NCBI RefSeq assembly: GCF_037975245.1
Contig: NC_092581.1
Location: 12,491,303 to 12,555,302 of the forward strand
Direction of reading: 5' to 3'
Length of the DNA: 64,000 bases
DNA from: Apostichopus japonicus
Lineage: Eukaryota; Echinodermata; Holothuroidea; Aspidochirotida; Stichopodidae
Shown: one piece after another, positions 23,720-36,500 of the stretch
Layout: each line of letters starts with the position of its first letter
Position numbering within the stretch: the stretch's first letter is position 1
The notes under the pieces: generated by a model
What the model saw: only the letters and a program-made list of their open reading frames with translations
Told to the model about the DNA's origin: nothing
Database searches by the model: none
Position numbers and translations under genes: made by a program

Positions 23720-24456
23720 AATATATCCAACAATTGATAAAACTTTTAAAATGTGACTTTGAACCCTACCAGAGTAGGGGTTGGGGGGGGTTAGTTTTTG
23801 ACAACAGAAGTACCAAAATCACCAGCGATGTAACGACTGGAACGTTCACCACCTTGACGAAAAACTGGTAGTTTGGCAAACCTTGCTGAAATTTGTTTCT
23901 TAAAAAGTTCCCTTTTTCTACTAATAACACATTTTTACCACTTAAAATTAATTACCCAAATGACATTATAGGGAATTGAATATTTCAATCAGAATCAAAC
24001 ACATCATGTTTGTCGTAAATAAGAATTGGACAAGATATGACTTATTATTTCTGCTACATTTTGCAAGCAATAAGTGACTTTCTTTCAGAGCAATATTTAC
24101 AGTTGATTTTGATAATTAAACCATATCTACACCTCACTGTGCCCCCTTCCTATTCATTAGCAAACAAGGGAGGACTTTAAGATTATGTACTGGGGCACTC
24201 TGAAGATTTTCAACAAAATTTCTACTCCTACCACCCCCCTGCCAATGTTTAAATCTCCCCCCCCTCCCCAACTCCCTCCCTTCTCCCCAGTTGCTATAGA
24301 ATTGTAAAACATTGGGAGCTCATCATATAATATTATTGATTGATATATGTATGTAATTATAGTGTAATTACATGGAAATAATTAACTCACTAATTAGAAG
24401 CAAGTACATACCCCTTAAATCTCAAAGGTAGATTGAAGAGATCCATGGTTTGAAAA

Positions 24457-24751
24457 CATAAGGGGTGTGGTCCTGGGATCGTTGCATGAAGCCGATTCCC
24501 ATGAACAGGGGGGGGAGGTTATAATGGAATAACCTCCCCCCACCCAAAAAAAATAATTAACATTTCAGATGTGACATGGTGGGTTTTGCAGCATATATAC
24601 TTAGGCTATAACTTACAGTAGGTCCCTAATTAGGTGTACAGGGAAGCTTGTGCTAACAATTACTTTATATTTTTGTAATGGAATGGGGGGGAAGTATAAT
24701 TAAACCTCCTCCTCACAACCCCAACCCCCCACCCCCCGGAACCACACCTTG
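24457..24751. mobile_element. Possible MITE with AGGGGTGTGGT ends
   Basis: Left AGGGGTGTGGTCCTGG and right (reverse complement) CAAGGTGTGGTTCCGGGG suggest terminal inverted repeats. Contains facing G and C runs like the hAT-type MITEs. No convincing 8-bp target duplication was found. Confidence 0.4.
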
Positions 24752-25635
24752 TTTGGTGTTCAAAAAAGAATAGTAGTGACTTTTAAGTTAAGCATGCAAG
24801 GAAAACTAAACCAATTAATCCCTCGTGCTGATATTAGTTTATTGTTTGGGATTTACTTTTAATTTTTACAGATTAAGAGAAAAGAATTATTCTTGTTTTC
24901 ACTTCCCCACGAATTAGTAATTACTTCTTTATTTCCTTTACTTTGTTTCATCCCAATTAAGCAAGCAAATCACTGGGGGATAATTAAAAAAACCCCGTAA
25001 AATCCAAGTTATCAGTTCCCTTATTGTCCATACATGTACTGCAGACCACAAAATAATCCCCAGGGAAGTGAAAGATTGACAAAGGCAACCGGACGGACGG
25101 ACAAATGAACGGACAGACGGATATGCAATCCCACCAGTCCGTTGTAGATATTGCAGCCATAGGCCTCCTCAGAATGTTAATTTGATCATTTTAACGACAT
25201 CATGCTGACCTCAAGGATACATATTGCAAAGTTCAAGCTTTGGTAAAAGCCAAATAAGACAGCAAGGGTCAGCTGGTCGGTGAGAAAGCTGGCTGGAGCT
25301 AGGATGATCCAAACAGCCATGTAACATTGACATTTGTACTCTCATCAAAATGATAACGAGGCTCATCAAAGATTGTCGTGAGGTCTAATTGGGACAGCCG
25401 TGAGCGACTGTGCCAATGGAGAGACGGAAATCTTCTTAAAAGGATTTTTCTTATTCCAGAGGAATGTATTCAGTATATTAATTATCACAGTTACAATTAA
25501 TTGAACTAAACCCCTGTACTTGATTAAATTTCACATGCAGTACTGCTTAAAGACAATGTGGATCACAATTATCCCTCCACTCCCATCTCCCCACCTCCCC
25601 CCCCCCATCAACCCTCCACCTCTCCCTACCCCTCC

Positions 25636-25912
25636 CAGGCACGTAGCCAGGAATTTGCCAAGGGAGGGGCGAAACTGTAGATGCGGCATTGCAAACTATC
25701 TAAGTGTAGCGCCACCATGGTTGGCGCAAGCGTATAAGAAAATTTTGGCTGAAAATGCCTCCCAGATCGCTAAAAATGGCACTTCCCAGGCCTTGTAAGT
25801 TGCATCTTAGCATTTTCTCTTTTGAAAATACTAGCAATATCATAAAAAAAAAATAAAGAAATAAAAAATATGCTCAAGGCTGCCCCCTTCGCCCCCCCTG
25901 GCTACGCGCCTG
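25636..25912. mobile_element. hAT-type MITE, family C (CAGGCNCGTAGCCAGG)
   Basis: Left CAGGCACGTAGCCAGG and right (reverse complement) CAGGCGCGTAGCCAGG match at 15 of 16 bases. CCCCTCCC lies at 25629-25636 and 25913-25920, an 8-bp direct repeat sharing the first element base. Carries the GCGCCACCATGG hairpin module at 25708-25735 and a C-rich right end. Confidence 0.75.
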
Positions 25913-28900
25913 CCCCTCCCCAGGTCCCCTCCCTCCTCTCAACGACTCATAGCTCATATAGGTGAAATTGTTTTTAATTCTATTGTTACATGAAATATGT
26001 TAATGGATAATACTGTACTGTTTGGTATTTATGTATCCCAGTGTTTGCTTGAACGGTTTTGTTTTTCCTGGAGGGGGGGGGGGGGGGGGCACATCACTGG
26101 TCATGCATACAATTGAATTAATAAAAAAGAATTACAGAAAATTAAATACATATTACTCAACTCCTGAAACAGTTGAGATACTTACAGATTTTTAATACAA
26201 ACCTGAAATGTGATTTAGCTCAAACAATTTTCTCAAAGATTCTGATATTTGCCCCTTTCAACTAGTTCACTTAGAGCCCATGTGAAGCAACTGAATCTCC
26301 CATCTCTATTATTCTTTACGATGCATGTATAGCATGCATTTTGTCAATGGGTATATATACCACATTGAATTGCCCATATATGGAGAACTGTCCAAGTTGT
26401 AACATACTATAACATATATGCTAAGTTTTATGAGTATATGCACCCAGGGAGGTTGCGATCGAGAGGCTAAGCAAGCGAGACTTATAATTACAAACCCTGC
26501 TTACAGTCGATACATTCTTATGTCATTATTTATAATATACCATTCAACACCGAAAGTCATTTAACAAGTGATCAGAATTTAGTCTTCATAAACCATGATT
26601 GAGTATAGAACAACCTTGTCTTTGGTCATTTTCGGACATGGAGAATTTGCCATTCACATAGTGCCACAGCCATGCAGGTGAGAGGGGGGTCAGGTGCATC
26701 TGGACTACAGCCCTGGGGCCCCAAGGTTATTAAGGGGCTTGAGGGAGTAATGTTGTTAAAGAGGTACGCATAGTACTCAAGGGCAGGATTAAACTAATTC
26801 ACATAGTGAAAAGGTAGCCTTTAAAGAGCTTATGGTCTACGGTACTCTGCCCTCCTCAATATGTTGGAAAAAAGTGTTCAGGCTCAGAACCTCCAGTAGA
26901 AGGTATAATACGTTCAGAATTTTTGTGAGGTAAAATACTGATGATCTGACGAACAGCCGTGCAGTGATACCAAATTGTGTAAAGTGTCAATTATTCACAT
27001 TATATAGGTCATAATCCCATTATGATTAATATACAAGACTCAGAATCTAAGCTTTTCATTTCAAAAGTTTTTTTTCTGTCAAAGTCAGTCAAGAAATGTA
27101 CTTGTTTCATGTTATCAGTGTAGATCTGATATCAAGCACAGGGTTTAACGTAAATGCGTGCGTGGGTTTCTACGCCCAAGCATGGGGTCTGATCTGTACT
27201 GCAAACACCTCCTGTAGAGTATGATAAAAATGCTGCAATTAAACCAGGCAAAATGTCGCTGTTTCATTCTAATTCTATTTTCATTGGTATTTATACTCTA
27301 TTTATTATAATAATCAAAATATTCTTGAGAAATGTTAGGTGAAATAAACAAGTGCATTGACAGAAGGAAAAAATGTTTAGAGAACTTTAATACACCCACC
27401 CATATTATTGAACGTGTTATCATATTTATTAATCTAGAGTTTTCCAGAAATCTTAATTATGTCTATAAGCTGACTCTTAACATGCCTGGAATGTTTCGGC
27501 TGCTGCTGTGATAAACGCGGAGCCTCGCTGAGTTGCAAATCTCATCGGGGAGAACACTCGTACCAGCATTGAATTTCTTACATGTCAACACATCTGGTAG
27601 GTTTCGCCTTTCAGATAGTTATTGTAGGTTCATTGCCGAAACGTGATTTGATTACCGCCACGATCGGGAGGCTGATGTCCCTTGGATGTGATTAGTAGTA
27701 GTATTTTCATATTCTTGAAACTATGACTTCATCGACCCCAAAAATAGAACATGACAAAGGATTAGGGTTGTGGTAAAAGTTTCTAGGCCTATGCAGCATC
27801 AGTAATGTCTTCACCTAAAGCTGATAACGAATAAGGCATCTAGGCTGACATTCGTTAATACAAGGATCTGTAAATGTTGTATCGTTGTGTTGCGGAGAAA
27901 ATAAAATATGTAGCCGTGCATGCAGGAGGAAGTTTGGAATAATAAATATCAAAACTACAGTATGAAATGTATCCCCGAAAGGTTATAAGAGCGGTATTGA
28001 AGAACTTAGCACGCACAGACTACGGATGTGTGACCTGATGAATTCAATTTGGCTTCGGCTTTGAGTACAACGTTTCTTTGTGCTGCCGTGTTGGAAGAAT
28101 CTAACCGTAATTAGTAATTACCGACTTTGGGATCCACGTTATAGTGATTGCCGACCTTGCTATCTGCGGTACCCCTCACAATTTTGCAACGTCGGTAAGA
28201 GTGACTCCATAGTGTGCCCTTTTGGGAAACAAAGAGTGGAACAAATAAAAGAAACTTTCAATCTGGGTCACATTAATTCATATGATCCAAATGATCGGTT
28301 CAGATATGCGACGCAATTTTGGAGAGTTGGCTGTAATGCTGGTAACTTCAAAAATAAAATTCAAAACAAATAAAACAAAATGTTGCTAAACCATATTTCC
28401 TGGTACAATCAGGTCCCTGTCTCTTCATGCAAGCAACATTTTATTACAACTATCATTTGACTAAAACAGTTTAGAAGCTCCAAAAATCAATTAAAGATAT
28501 GAGAAAATTAAGCTACCCATTAGTTGAATCTCATAGAAAAACATTTTGGACAATTGAAAGTTAGTTTTGGCTCTCAACACAAAGTGTGGACTGATAATTG
28601 TACTTTAGCATTGTTCTTTAATCACATTGGTCAAAAAGTGAAGAGACATTAGCTGTCCTCGCAGTATGCTCTTTGAAAATTAACATTGCAAACTTCTGGC
28701 CTTTATGTTTATTGCATGCAATGGTATCTACCATCTGCATAAAACCTCAAATTTCTAGCCGACAGCTAACTTGTTCAAAATATGTTTGCAATAATTAATC
28801 AAACTTATTAAGAAACTCGCTTCTAGACTTTATCATCCTTTGTCTTTTTTTGTAACAGGTGCATATTGTCAACCTTCATGTTGTTAGGTGTGGGGGGGGG

Positions 28901-29986
28901 GGGTGGGATAGGGATAGAGCCAAATTTTGACCCCATTTCAAGAGTCAGTAAATGATGGTTTAATTAATGCCTGTATGAATTGATGTCATGATACAGCTGC
29001 AGTCTATCCAAGGGGAACAGCCACCATTTAAAGGGGGGGGGTAGTGGAAGAGGTATGTTATGTAATCCAGGTAAGGGGTCTAACGGTAGAGGGCCGTGTC
29101 TCATCCCCTTTAAGAAATCTTGTAAAAGTTAATGGAGGATGATGCTTATAGATGTAAAAATGGTGCTATATTTTGCCACTTTTGAAACATTATTGTTGAA
29201 GAATTATAGACTGTACATATATAGAGTGTACTACATATACATATCATAAACGTTTGTGTACTGCACATTATAAGTTTTGTAACATTTTGTCTGCCAGTGG
29301 GAGTAGCCGTGTGCGCTGAGGCTCCATTATTGATCCGTTTCTGATGGTTTAAAGTCCCTCAATTATTTGCAACTGGTTTGCCCTGATTTAATACCGCAAA
29401 TCTGTGCTTACTCGATACATGCGAATAACTCTGCCAAGTTGAAATAATAATTAAATTATTCAATCTGCAGCAATATTAATTTCAACCCATTCAGTTATAC
29501 TCTAAAAAAGGTAAGAAAATGATAGTAAAGTCATCTCAATAGTTGGATTAATTAAAGCAGCTGTTTTGGGTTAATTCTGGCAAATTTGCAATTGATCCGA
29601 AAATTGGGTTCAACCACATGTGCACCCCACACCCACCACTAAATTTTGCTTATACCAAATGAACCTAAATAATATAGGAATGAATTATTCCATTGTGTTG
29701 CTTGATTGCCCAGTGCTGATCGAATTTACCCATGAGCAAAAAAGCAAAAATTTTCATAAATTAATTTCTCAAAGTGTTTGCATGGATCCTTTTTAGGCCA
29801 ATTTTGAATTGAATTTCGACTTAATCAAGCTAAGTCACCGATTTTTGATAATATGTGAATTTCATAATTAATTTCAGAAGCATTAACAGTTTTCACAAAA
29901 ACAACATGATGCAAACGCTGGCCATGGCAACCAAAATTTTACAAACAATACTCTTTTTCACATGAAATTATTATTACCTACATATA
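25913..29986. other. Spacer without recognised gene
   Basis: About 4 kb of AT-rich DNA with isolated G runs (26072, 28891, 29033). A 98-codon open frame at 28080-28373 lacks any recognisable motif. No RNA gene or element could be supported. Confidence 0.4.
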
Positions 29987-30679
29987 CAGGCGCGTATCCA
30001 GGATTTTCCAACCCGGGGGGCGCCAATTACTATCTAAGCGGAGCGCCACCATCGGTTGGCGCGCAACGTACAAGAAAATTTCTTGTTTTGAAACCCCCCC
30101 AGGTCACCGGAAACGGCACTTCTCGGGCTTGAAATGACCAACCAGATGTACACTTTTTGCCTGAGAACCAAGTATTTCCTAATAGTTTTTTTCCATCCAT
30201 AACCTTTTTGAAGATTGTCAACCCGGCACACATCATGTTCGACCTGATCGCATCTCCTGTGGGTCTTTGCTTTTGTAGGTGATTCTACGTCGCGGCCCAC
30301 AATACCCGTCAGCCCCACTTTTCAAGGTTTTAAGCCCCATATTTGTTCAGAATTTGAAAATTCACATTTCTCGTTAATAAACTCACTTCAAACCATACCC
30401 ATAAAGTTCAATGTTAAATTTTATCTATGGACAACCAATATAGAAAACTTTTTTTCAAACCCTAACAGACCGGTCAAAATTTCACGAGTAGATGGAAGTG
30501 TGATGCAGAATGTTGGTCAGAAATTTTCTAAAATTCAGACACTGTTAATTTATTGGTGTACAAATAAATATTAAAACCTCTTATAACGGCTATTATAAAA
30601 CTTGGTTGAAGGAAATGAAAAAAAAAGCAGATAATTCCGAAACCGAACACTACACACATAGGCGTAGGAGGCGCGGCGG

Positions 30680-31050
30680 CAGTGGCGGAGCTAGGGGTAT
30701 TGGTCAGGAGTGGCGAGAATGGTCTGTAGGGGCGCTTTCGACACTATCTAAGCGGAGCGCCACCACTGGTTGGCGCGTAGCGTGCAGAAATTTTTTGAGT
30801 AAAGATACTCCCTAGATCGCCGGAAATGACCCTTTCCGGGCCTGGCTAATTTGCAGATAAACGAATAATAAGGTGTCATCGCCAAATTACGCCAACAAAA
30901 TGTGACAAATGTCAATAAGTAGATGAGAGCGCAATAAAAAAGTCAATAATCTAGAACAAGTAAAAAGTGGTAAAGAGCTGAAAAAGGCGCCAGCAGTCCA
31001 TTTGAGTCCGTCAGGGGGGGGGGCATCCGCCCCCTGACGCTCCGCCACTG
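30680..31050. mobile_element. hAT-type MITE, family D, nested
   Basis: Left CAGTGGCGGAGCTAGGGG and right TGACGCTCCGCCACTG form terminal inverted repeats, flanked by a perfect 8-bp duplication CGCGGCGG (30672-30679 and 31051-31058). 371 bp. The duplication lies inside another GC-rich element, so this is a younger insertion into an older one. Contains the hairpin module at 30753-30785. Confidence 0.9.
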
Positions 31051-31404
31051 CGCGGCGGGGGTGCAGCCCCTAATTCGCCATTATAATGTAAAAGAGAGTT
31101 TTGACATAATTGGACCTCCGTGCTTTTTATACATCTACATGAGACCTGTCGTTGTTTACATTAGCATCCCGCGGTATACTGCGCAATTTTAACGGACCGT
31201 ACGGTACATGATGGCATGCGATGTAATAACCGATGCTTGCTTATATGAAATTGACATGAACACGTTGAACGCGCGCTTTGCGCGCGAAAATATTTGGTTA
31301 TTTTTTCAGGCAAGTCGGACAGTTTTGAGGCTTTTCATCCTGGAACGCCATTTTCATGCTCACTGATATGATGTGATATCTGCTGTTTGCGTGACAAACT
31401 CGAA

Positions 31405-31735
31405 CAGGCGCGTAGCGAGGAATTTGCCAAGGGAGGGGCGAAGCCTGTAGGCAAATTATCTAAGCGTAGCGCCACCATAGGTTGGCGCGAAGCGTACAAG
31501 AAAATTTTGGCCGAAAATGCCTCCCAGATCGCTGGAAATGGCACTACCCAGGACCATTTGTTAGCGTGAAGCGTACAAGCAAATTTTGGCCGAAAATGTC
31601 TCACAGATCGCTGGATATGACACTTCCCAGGCCTTGTAAGTTGCCTCTAAGCACTTTGTATTTTGAAATTACTTAGCGATATCATTTAAAAAAAATGCTG
31701 AAAGGGGGGGGGCGGGCGGTCGCCCCCATCCCAAA
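31405..31735. mobile_element. Truncated family C MITE with internal duplication
   Basis: Starts CAGGCGCGTAGCGAGG and has the hairpin module at 31468-31498. A roughly 70-bp segment beginning GAAGCGTACAAG (31489) is repeated at 31568, period 79. The right end stops in a G-run/C-run block without a recognisable inverted terminus. Confidence 0.6.
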
Positions 31736-31984
31736 ATGCGTCATGTTCCCCGACGACACGGTTGAGTTCGAGACCAGCCACAGTTGGTTTCATAGCACAA
31801 TTCTACACACGCGTTATGATAGACCATATATAGTATATATATAGATCATTAGTGAGATGGGAAATGGAAACGTCAAAAAATGGAGTTGTCGGTGTAAGGG
31901 GTAGGGTGAGTCACACTTTTACGAAATCATTGATCCGTCACTGGCTACCCTTCCGCGCTGTAATGATGTCACTGTTCCTCTATC

Positions 31985-32130
31985 TCTTCCCAGTGTCTTC
32001 GCGTTTTTCTTTACTCCCTCCTTTTCTCCTTTTTCTCTCTTTCTTCTTTTCCCTTCCTTCCTCTCCTCCTCTTTTTTCCCCTCTTTTTTCCTTTTTTCTT
32101 CTCCTTTTTTTTCTCTCCTCTTTTTCTTAC
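31985..32130. repeat. Polypyrimidine tract
   Basis: About 145 bp almost entirely C and T (CTTTTCCTTCC-like). Low-complexity; the open frames on either strand are composition artefacts. Confidence 0.8.
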
Positions 32131-32901
32131 CCGGGGGCGCGCGTCCCCAACGCCCCCCCCTGGATACGCACCTGATATATTCTTTTGGAAGAAAAGAAAA
32201 AATGTCACTTGAACCTCAGACCTTAATGTGTTATATAAGTTTATAGTGACAACCCAGCTATCATAAGTTGTCAAAAATGAGGGTTTTTATCCACTTCCCA
32301 AATAACCTTTTTTTTGTTTGTTACAAAAGTACAAGTCAAAGGACATGCCCGTGCATAACCTCTGCATCTGACCTCTAAATTAATGCCCTCTGAAAATCGT
32401 TTTGTCCAATATATCCTTCCCTTCTAAGCTTACAAGTATACCATTAGTCGTATAGACTGCAATCACTCTTTTTCTTTTTAGCCTTCATCATACACTGCCA
32501 GGAATGTTAACACCAGCTGTTTCCAGACTACTCTTTCCTAAAGACATAGCTTACAGTCTATGCATTCCATTTGAATTAAGTCATTCCAGGTTGATTCCCC
32601 ATTTTTATTCCTTCCCAATTCATCCATCCCATCCATCCGTCCAATATTGTTTACGCCGATTTTTATAATCCAGAAGAATACCCACAATTCCCTCGATTCT
32701 TTTGCCACGTACGAGCGCATACCACAAGTTTTTTGCATGTCAGTATTAAGTTTCAGTTTTATACCATGCATAGGCAAGTATTAATCAACTGTACTGTAAA
32801 GCATCGACAATAATATTAACCTTCTACGAGTCTATATTACAAATTTTTCAACCATGGACTCTCCCAGCAACTCTTCCTTGTTACTATGGGGATGCATCCA
32901 G

Positions 32902-32910
32902 TATATAAAA
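32902..32910 (+). promoter_or_regulatory. Candidate TATA box of the transgelin gene
   Basis: TATATAAAA about 540 bp upstream of the transgelin start codon. With the acceptor at 33435-33436 this would fit a first, non-coding exon starting near 32935 and an intron in the 5' UTR. A near-CArG sequence CCAATATGG (33069-33077, one A/T short of the SRF consensus CC(A/T)6GG) lies between them. Confidence 0.35.
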
Positions 32911-33451
32911 CATCCACAAAGTTTATTTCTGCAAATATGTTGTCATTCTCTGGCATTTTCTCCCCCTCTCTTTCTCTCTCTCTCTCTCCCTTGCTGGTTT
33001 TAATTTGGTTTTTTCTTAATGTAATGCTCGGTCTACTGTTCATATTAAGCTCTTGACTCGAGTATCCCAATATGGTATGGTATGTTTGCACCCGACACCT
33101 TTCTTCCTCTCCCCAGTGCCAGCTTCATCCTACTTTTAGCATCTGACATCATCTCAAGTTCATGTCTAAGCATCAAACTCGCTTATCGAATAGACACATA
33201 CATTTGGCTTATCCCTGTCGGAAGGCAGAGTGTCATCCGATTGGTCAGAAGGATGTGAATATTCATGTAGTCAAACAGGATGGCGATTTGTGGGGGAGTC
33301 GAATTGTTAGACGTGGGAGGCAGGCTCTTGGAGTTTCCTTGGGAGGATTTAAGGCTATCGGCAGAGTTTGGAAGGTCCACTCTTGGTTTGGTACCCCCTG
33401 AATACATTTGGCTCTTTTCCACTGGACATCATACAGAAACACTAATACAAA

Positions 33452-33514
33452 ATGGGTGACGATTGTGCAAATAACCCGCAAGCAATGGGCATGTCTAGGG
33501 GAATCCAAAGTAAG
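33452..33514 (+). CDS. TAGLN-like: Transgelin coding exon 1
   Basis: 21 codons, [20 protein letters not shown] then K, phase 0 at GTAAG. ATG in strong context (A at -3, G at +4). An acceptor after CTCTTTTCC...CATACAG places the exon start at 33437, with 15 nt of 5' UTR. Confidence 0.88.
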
Positions 33515-36500
33515 GTAAGAATTTTGTTTTTACTATTTATTTGAAATTTTGTAAATTTTGGTTAAATATTATTATAATTAAAAGTCAAACTCCATTTCTG
33601 CTTGAAGTTTGAAGAATATCTATGTCAATATTTTCCATTATTTTCATGCAATTGGGAGGAGAAAAAAAGAAAGATATCATAAACATGATGAATGTGTAAA
33701 TAATCTTATAAACTTCCCTTTTAATTTCATAAGATTTTTTGGGGTGTCTGTATAGGGATGTAAATCAGTTGAAATCTTTTTCTTTATTTTTTTTTTTTCT
33801 CCATCGAATGGGGTTTTAGTTATTGTACCAGAAGGAAATTAGCTTGATAAGCTTTAATGTCTACAATTTTTTTAATTTTGTAAAGCAGACAGTTTGGCCA
33901 ATTCTACCCAGTATTTCATTGAAGATAAATCATGTGGCATATTTATCCAACTAAAACACCAAACAAGATTTCTTCACTAACCAAACGCTTAATTGAATAC
34001 AGAAATAATTACATCCATATGAGTTTAACAATTGGTTTCTCCAGGAGATGTTTCCAATTTCCTATTTCTGATTGCTGTTTTTTTTTGGAGGGGGGGGGGT
34101 GCATCTTTATGGCAGAGAATATCAACCAACCAGCAACACAAAATAGATGGGAAAAATTACTAAACGTTGAATAAGAAATAAAATGGTTTGACTGGAGGGT
34201 TTGACTGGAGTGAGGAAGAAAGGAGCAAAATAACGTTTTTTCATACTGTGGCCCAAAAAGGATCTTTGAAATAGAATTAAATTTATAGAAAATTCCAAAC
34301 TTTGACATCAAAGTTTCTCAAATTTATATAGAAATTTTTTAACTTTTTATCTCGAGTTTCAACTTTTTTATCTCAAGAACCCAAACTCATTGGCAAAAAC
34401 AATTTTAAGAAACTTTTTATAGCTGGCATTAAAATTATTTCATGTTGAAGAATAAACAAAGTCCCTTCTAGACTGGGTCGTCAAATATCTTTGAATTACT
34501 AAATAAGTATGTGAGGTGCAAAACAAATCAGTTCAAAATGTATGCAGCAGCTTTGTTTAATGGCATTAATTTTATAAGAAATGTTGAAAATTTCAAGAAA
34601 TTCTGTCAAAATATTGAAGAGAGTCCAGGAAAGTAAATTTCAAACCATAGCCTTTCAATATATACATTCCTTTACAACAGATTTGCCTATATACAGGTAG
34701 ACATAGGCTGTAGTGGCCTGTACCTACAGACAGAAAGAATCTTAAGTATGAAAATGTTACCCAAATTCACAGTGTGCATCATAAGATTAAATTATTAACT
34801 ATAACTGAAAAGAAAATTTCTTACAAACAAGATGTTAATTGTTGTAAAAAGTAGATTAATATCTGGACCACTTTTTATCTATTTATCCCTGCCTGGATAT
34901 ATTATTTGGACCTTTTTTATGTGCATAAATTATATCTAGATCCAACGTTGCCTGTACTATTTGCAATGGTACAGTATACAGGTGATGTAAGTAACCTAAT
35001 ATAGACAAAATTCAGTATTAATCTTAAATTTCATAGGTTTGTCCCTTTTGTATATCTTTAATAATAAATTCAAAAGCACTTTTATCACAATGTATCTGTC
35101 CTTGTACTGTAATACATGGGAACACTTAAACCAAGGTTAAATTAAGTATAGGCGGAATTATAGTGTCCAGATGATAAATTTCTTGTTGTTTATAAAAAAA
35201 AAAAAATCAAGTGTGAATCTTGTAAAATGTGAATTCTATTATAATTCTTTGTAGCATAAAACAGAATTTAGATCATAACTTATAGATAATGGAAATGAAA
35301 ATTCCAGAAATTTAGAATGTCTTCTTCCTTTATATTAATATTGTATTACTTTATAAATTAGGGACACATTGTGATTTAAAGAAGTAGAACTACCAAAACT
35401 TTCTCAAAGTTTTGACAAGACTCCACAAAAAAAAAAAAAAAAAAAAAAACCTATAAAATAGCAACCTCTGGACCAGATTACTACTCTACTAACCTTGTTT
35501 CACCAATTACAAATTAACAGCATGCAATGACCTCAAAAGTAGCCTATTGGCTAGCTTTAATTAATGTCCAGTTTGGATGAAGCAATGACCTTAAATATTG
35601 CATGGCGAAAGAAAGAAGTCACCGCCTGAGGGTCGACCTTCTCACTAGTCAATTTCACTGCCAATGTTAATTGTATCATACCGTCTTTCCCCCCAACATA
35701 CCGACACTTTAAAGCTGCCACTGGTATGCGCCAAGAATGGCTGGTATGCTATGACTCCCTCTATCACCATTCGCACCCATTTAAGGCATCTATCCTATAC
35801 TGTATGTTAGAGATTGATATCAGGATTGCCTCAGCACCTGTTATTAATTCTGTAGACCTTGCTATGTACAGTATGTGTAGTACAGTGTATGTACAGTATG
35901 TGTAGGACAGCATAGGACAGTGTAGTACAGTGTATACAGTATGTGTAGGACAGTGTAGGACTGTAGTATAGTGTATGTACAGTATGTGTAGGACAGCATA
36001 GGACAGTGTAGTACAGTGTATACAGTATGTGTAGGACAGTGTAGGACTGTAGTAGAGTGTATGTACAGTAGGTGTAGGACACATGTAACAGTCTGGTTCC
36101 TTTCTTTCTTTTTTTATTCTAATTTTTTTTTTTTTTTGGTAAACAAATTGTTTTGCCATATTGCCATATATAGGCTATAATTGATTTTTTTTCTTTTTGC
36201 TGGTGTGGGTATGAGAAGTTGGGAGTTTCCTAAAGAATGTTTGGAATTTCTAATGATAAACAGAATAAGGAGGGGACTTGTGAAAGTTATAAGGCACATA
36301 GTAACACCAGTAGGGATACATGATAGGAATTGTTGCATTTTAAACATTGAGTGGTAGAGTATGGACTGTATAGATGAGTCAATGATGGAGGCAGTACTGA
36401 TATTAAATTTGAATTTCTCGATTTTCTCATTAAAAGAAAACTTTATCATAAATTCAACTTTGATTCATTGGTGGTCATCATTAACGTTTTCAGTACTAAG

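Larger units (their letters stand above)
29987..32174. mobile_element. Possible large nested element bounded by CAGGNGCGTATCCAGG
   Basis: Left CAGGCGCGTATCCAGG (29987) and right, reverse complemented, CAGGTGCGTATCCAGG (ends 32174) match at 15 of 16 bases and share TATCC where family C has TAGCC. Between them are at least two other elements (30680-31050 and 31405-about 31730). No matching 8-bp duplication flanks the outer ends (TACATATA versus ATATATTC), so the pairing is tentative. Hairpin module at 30041-30070. Confidence 0.4.

Noticed and set aside
28080-28373. 98-codon open frame with several cysteines
   Set aside because: TTG start, cysteine spacing unlike the Cys-rich gene, no flanking splice sites of the right phase.
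35870-36085. CRISPR-like repeat spacing
   Set aside because: Subunits are contiguous and variable without unique spacers; this is a minisatellite in an animal intron.
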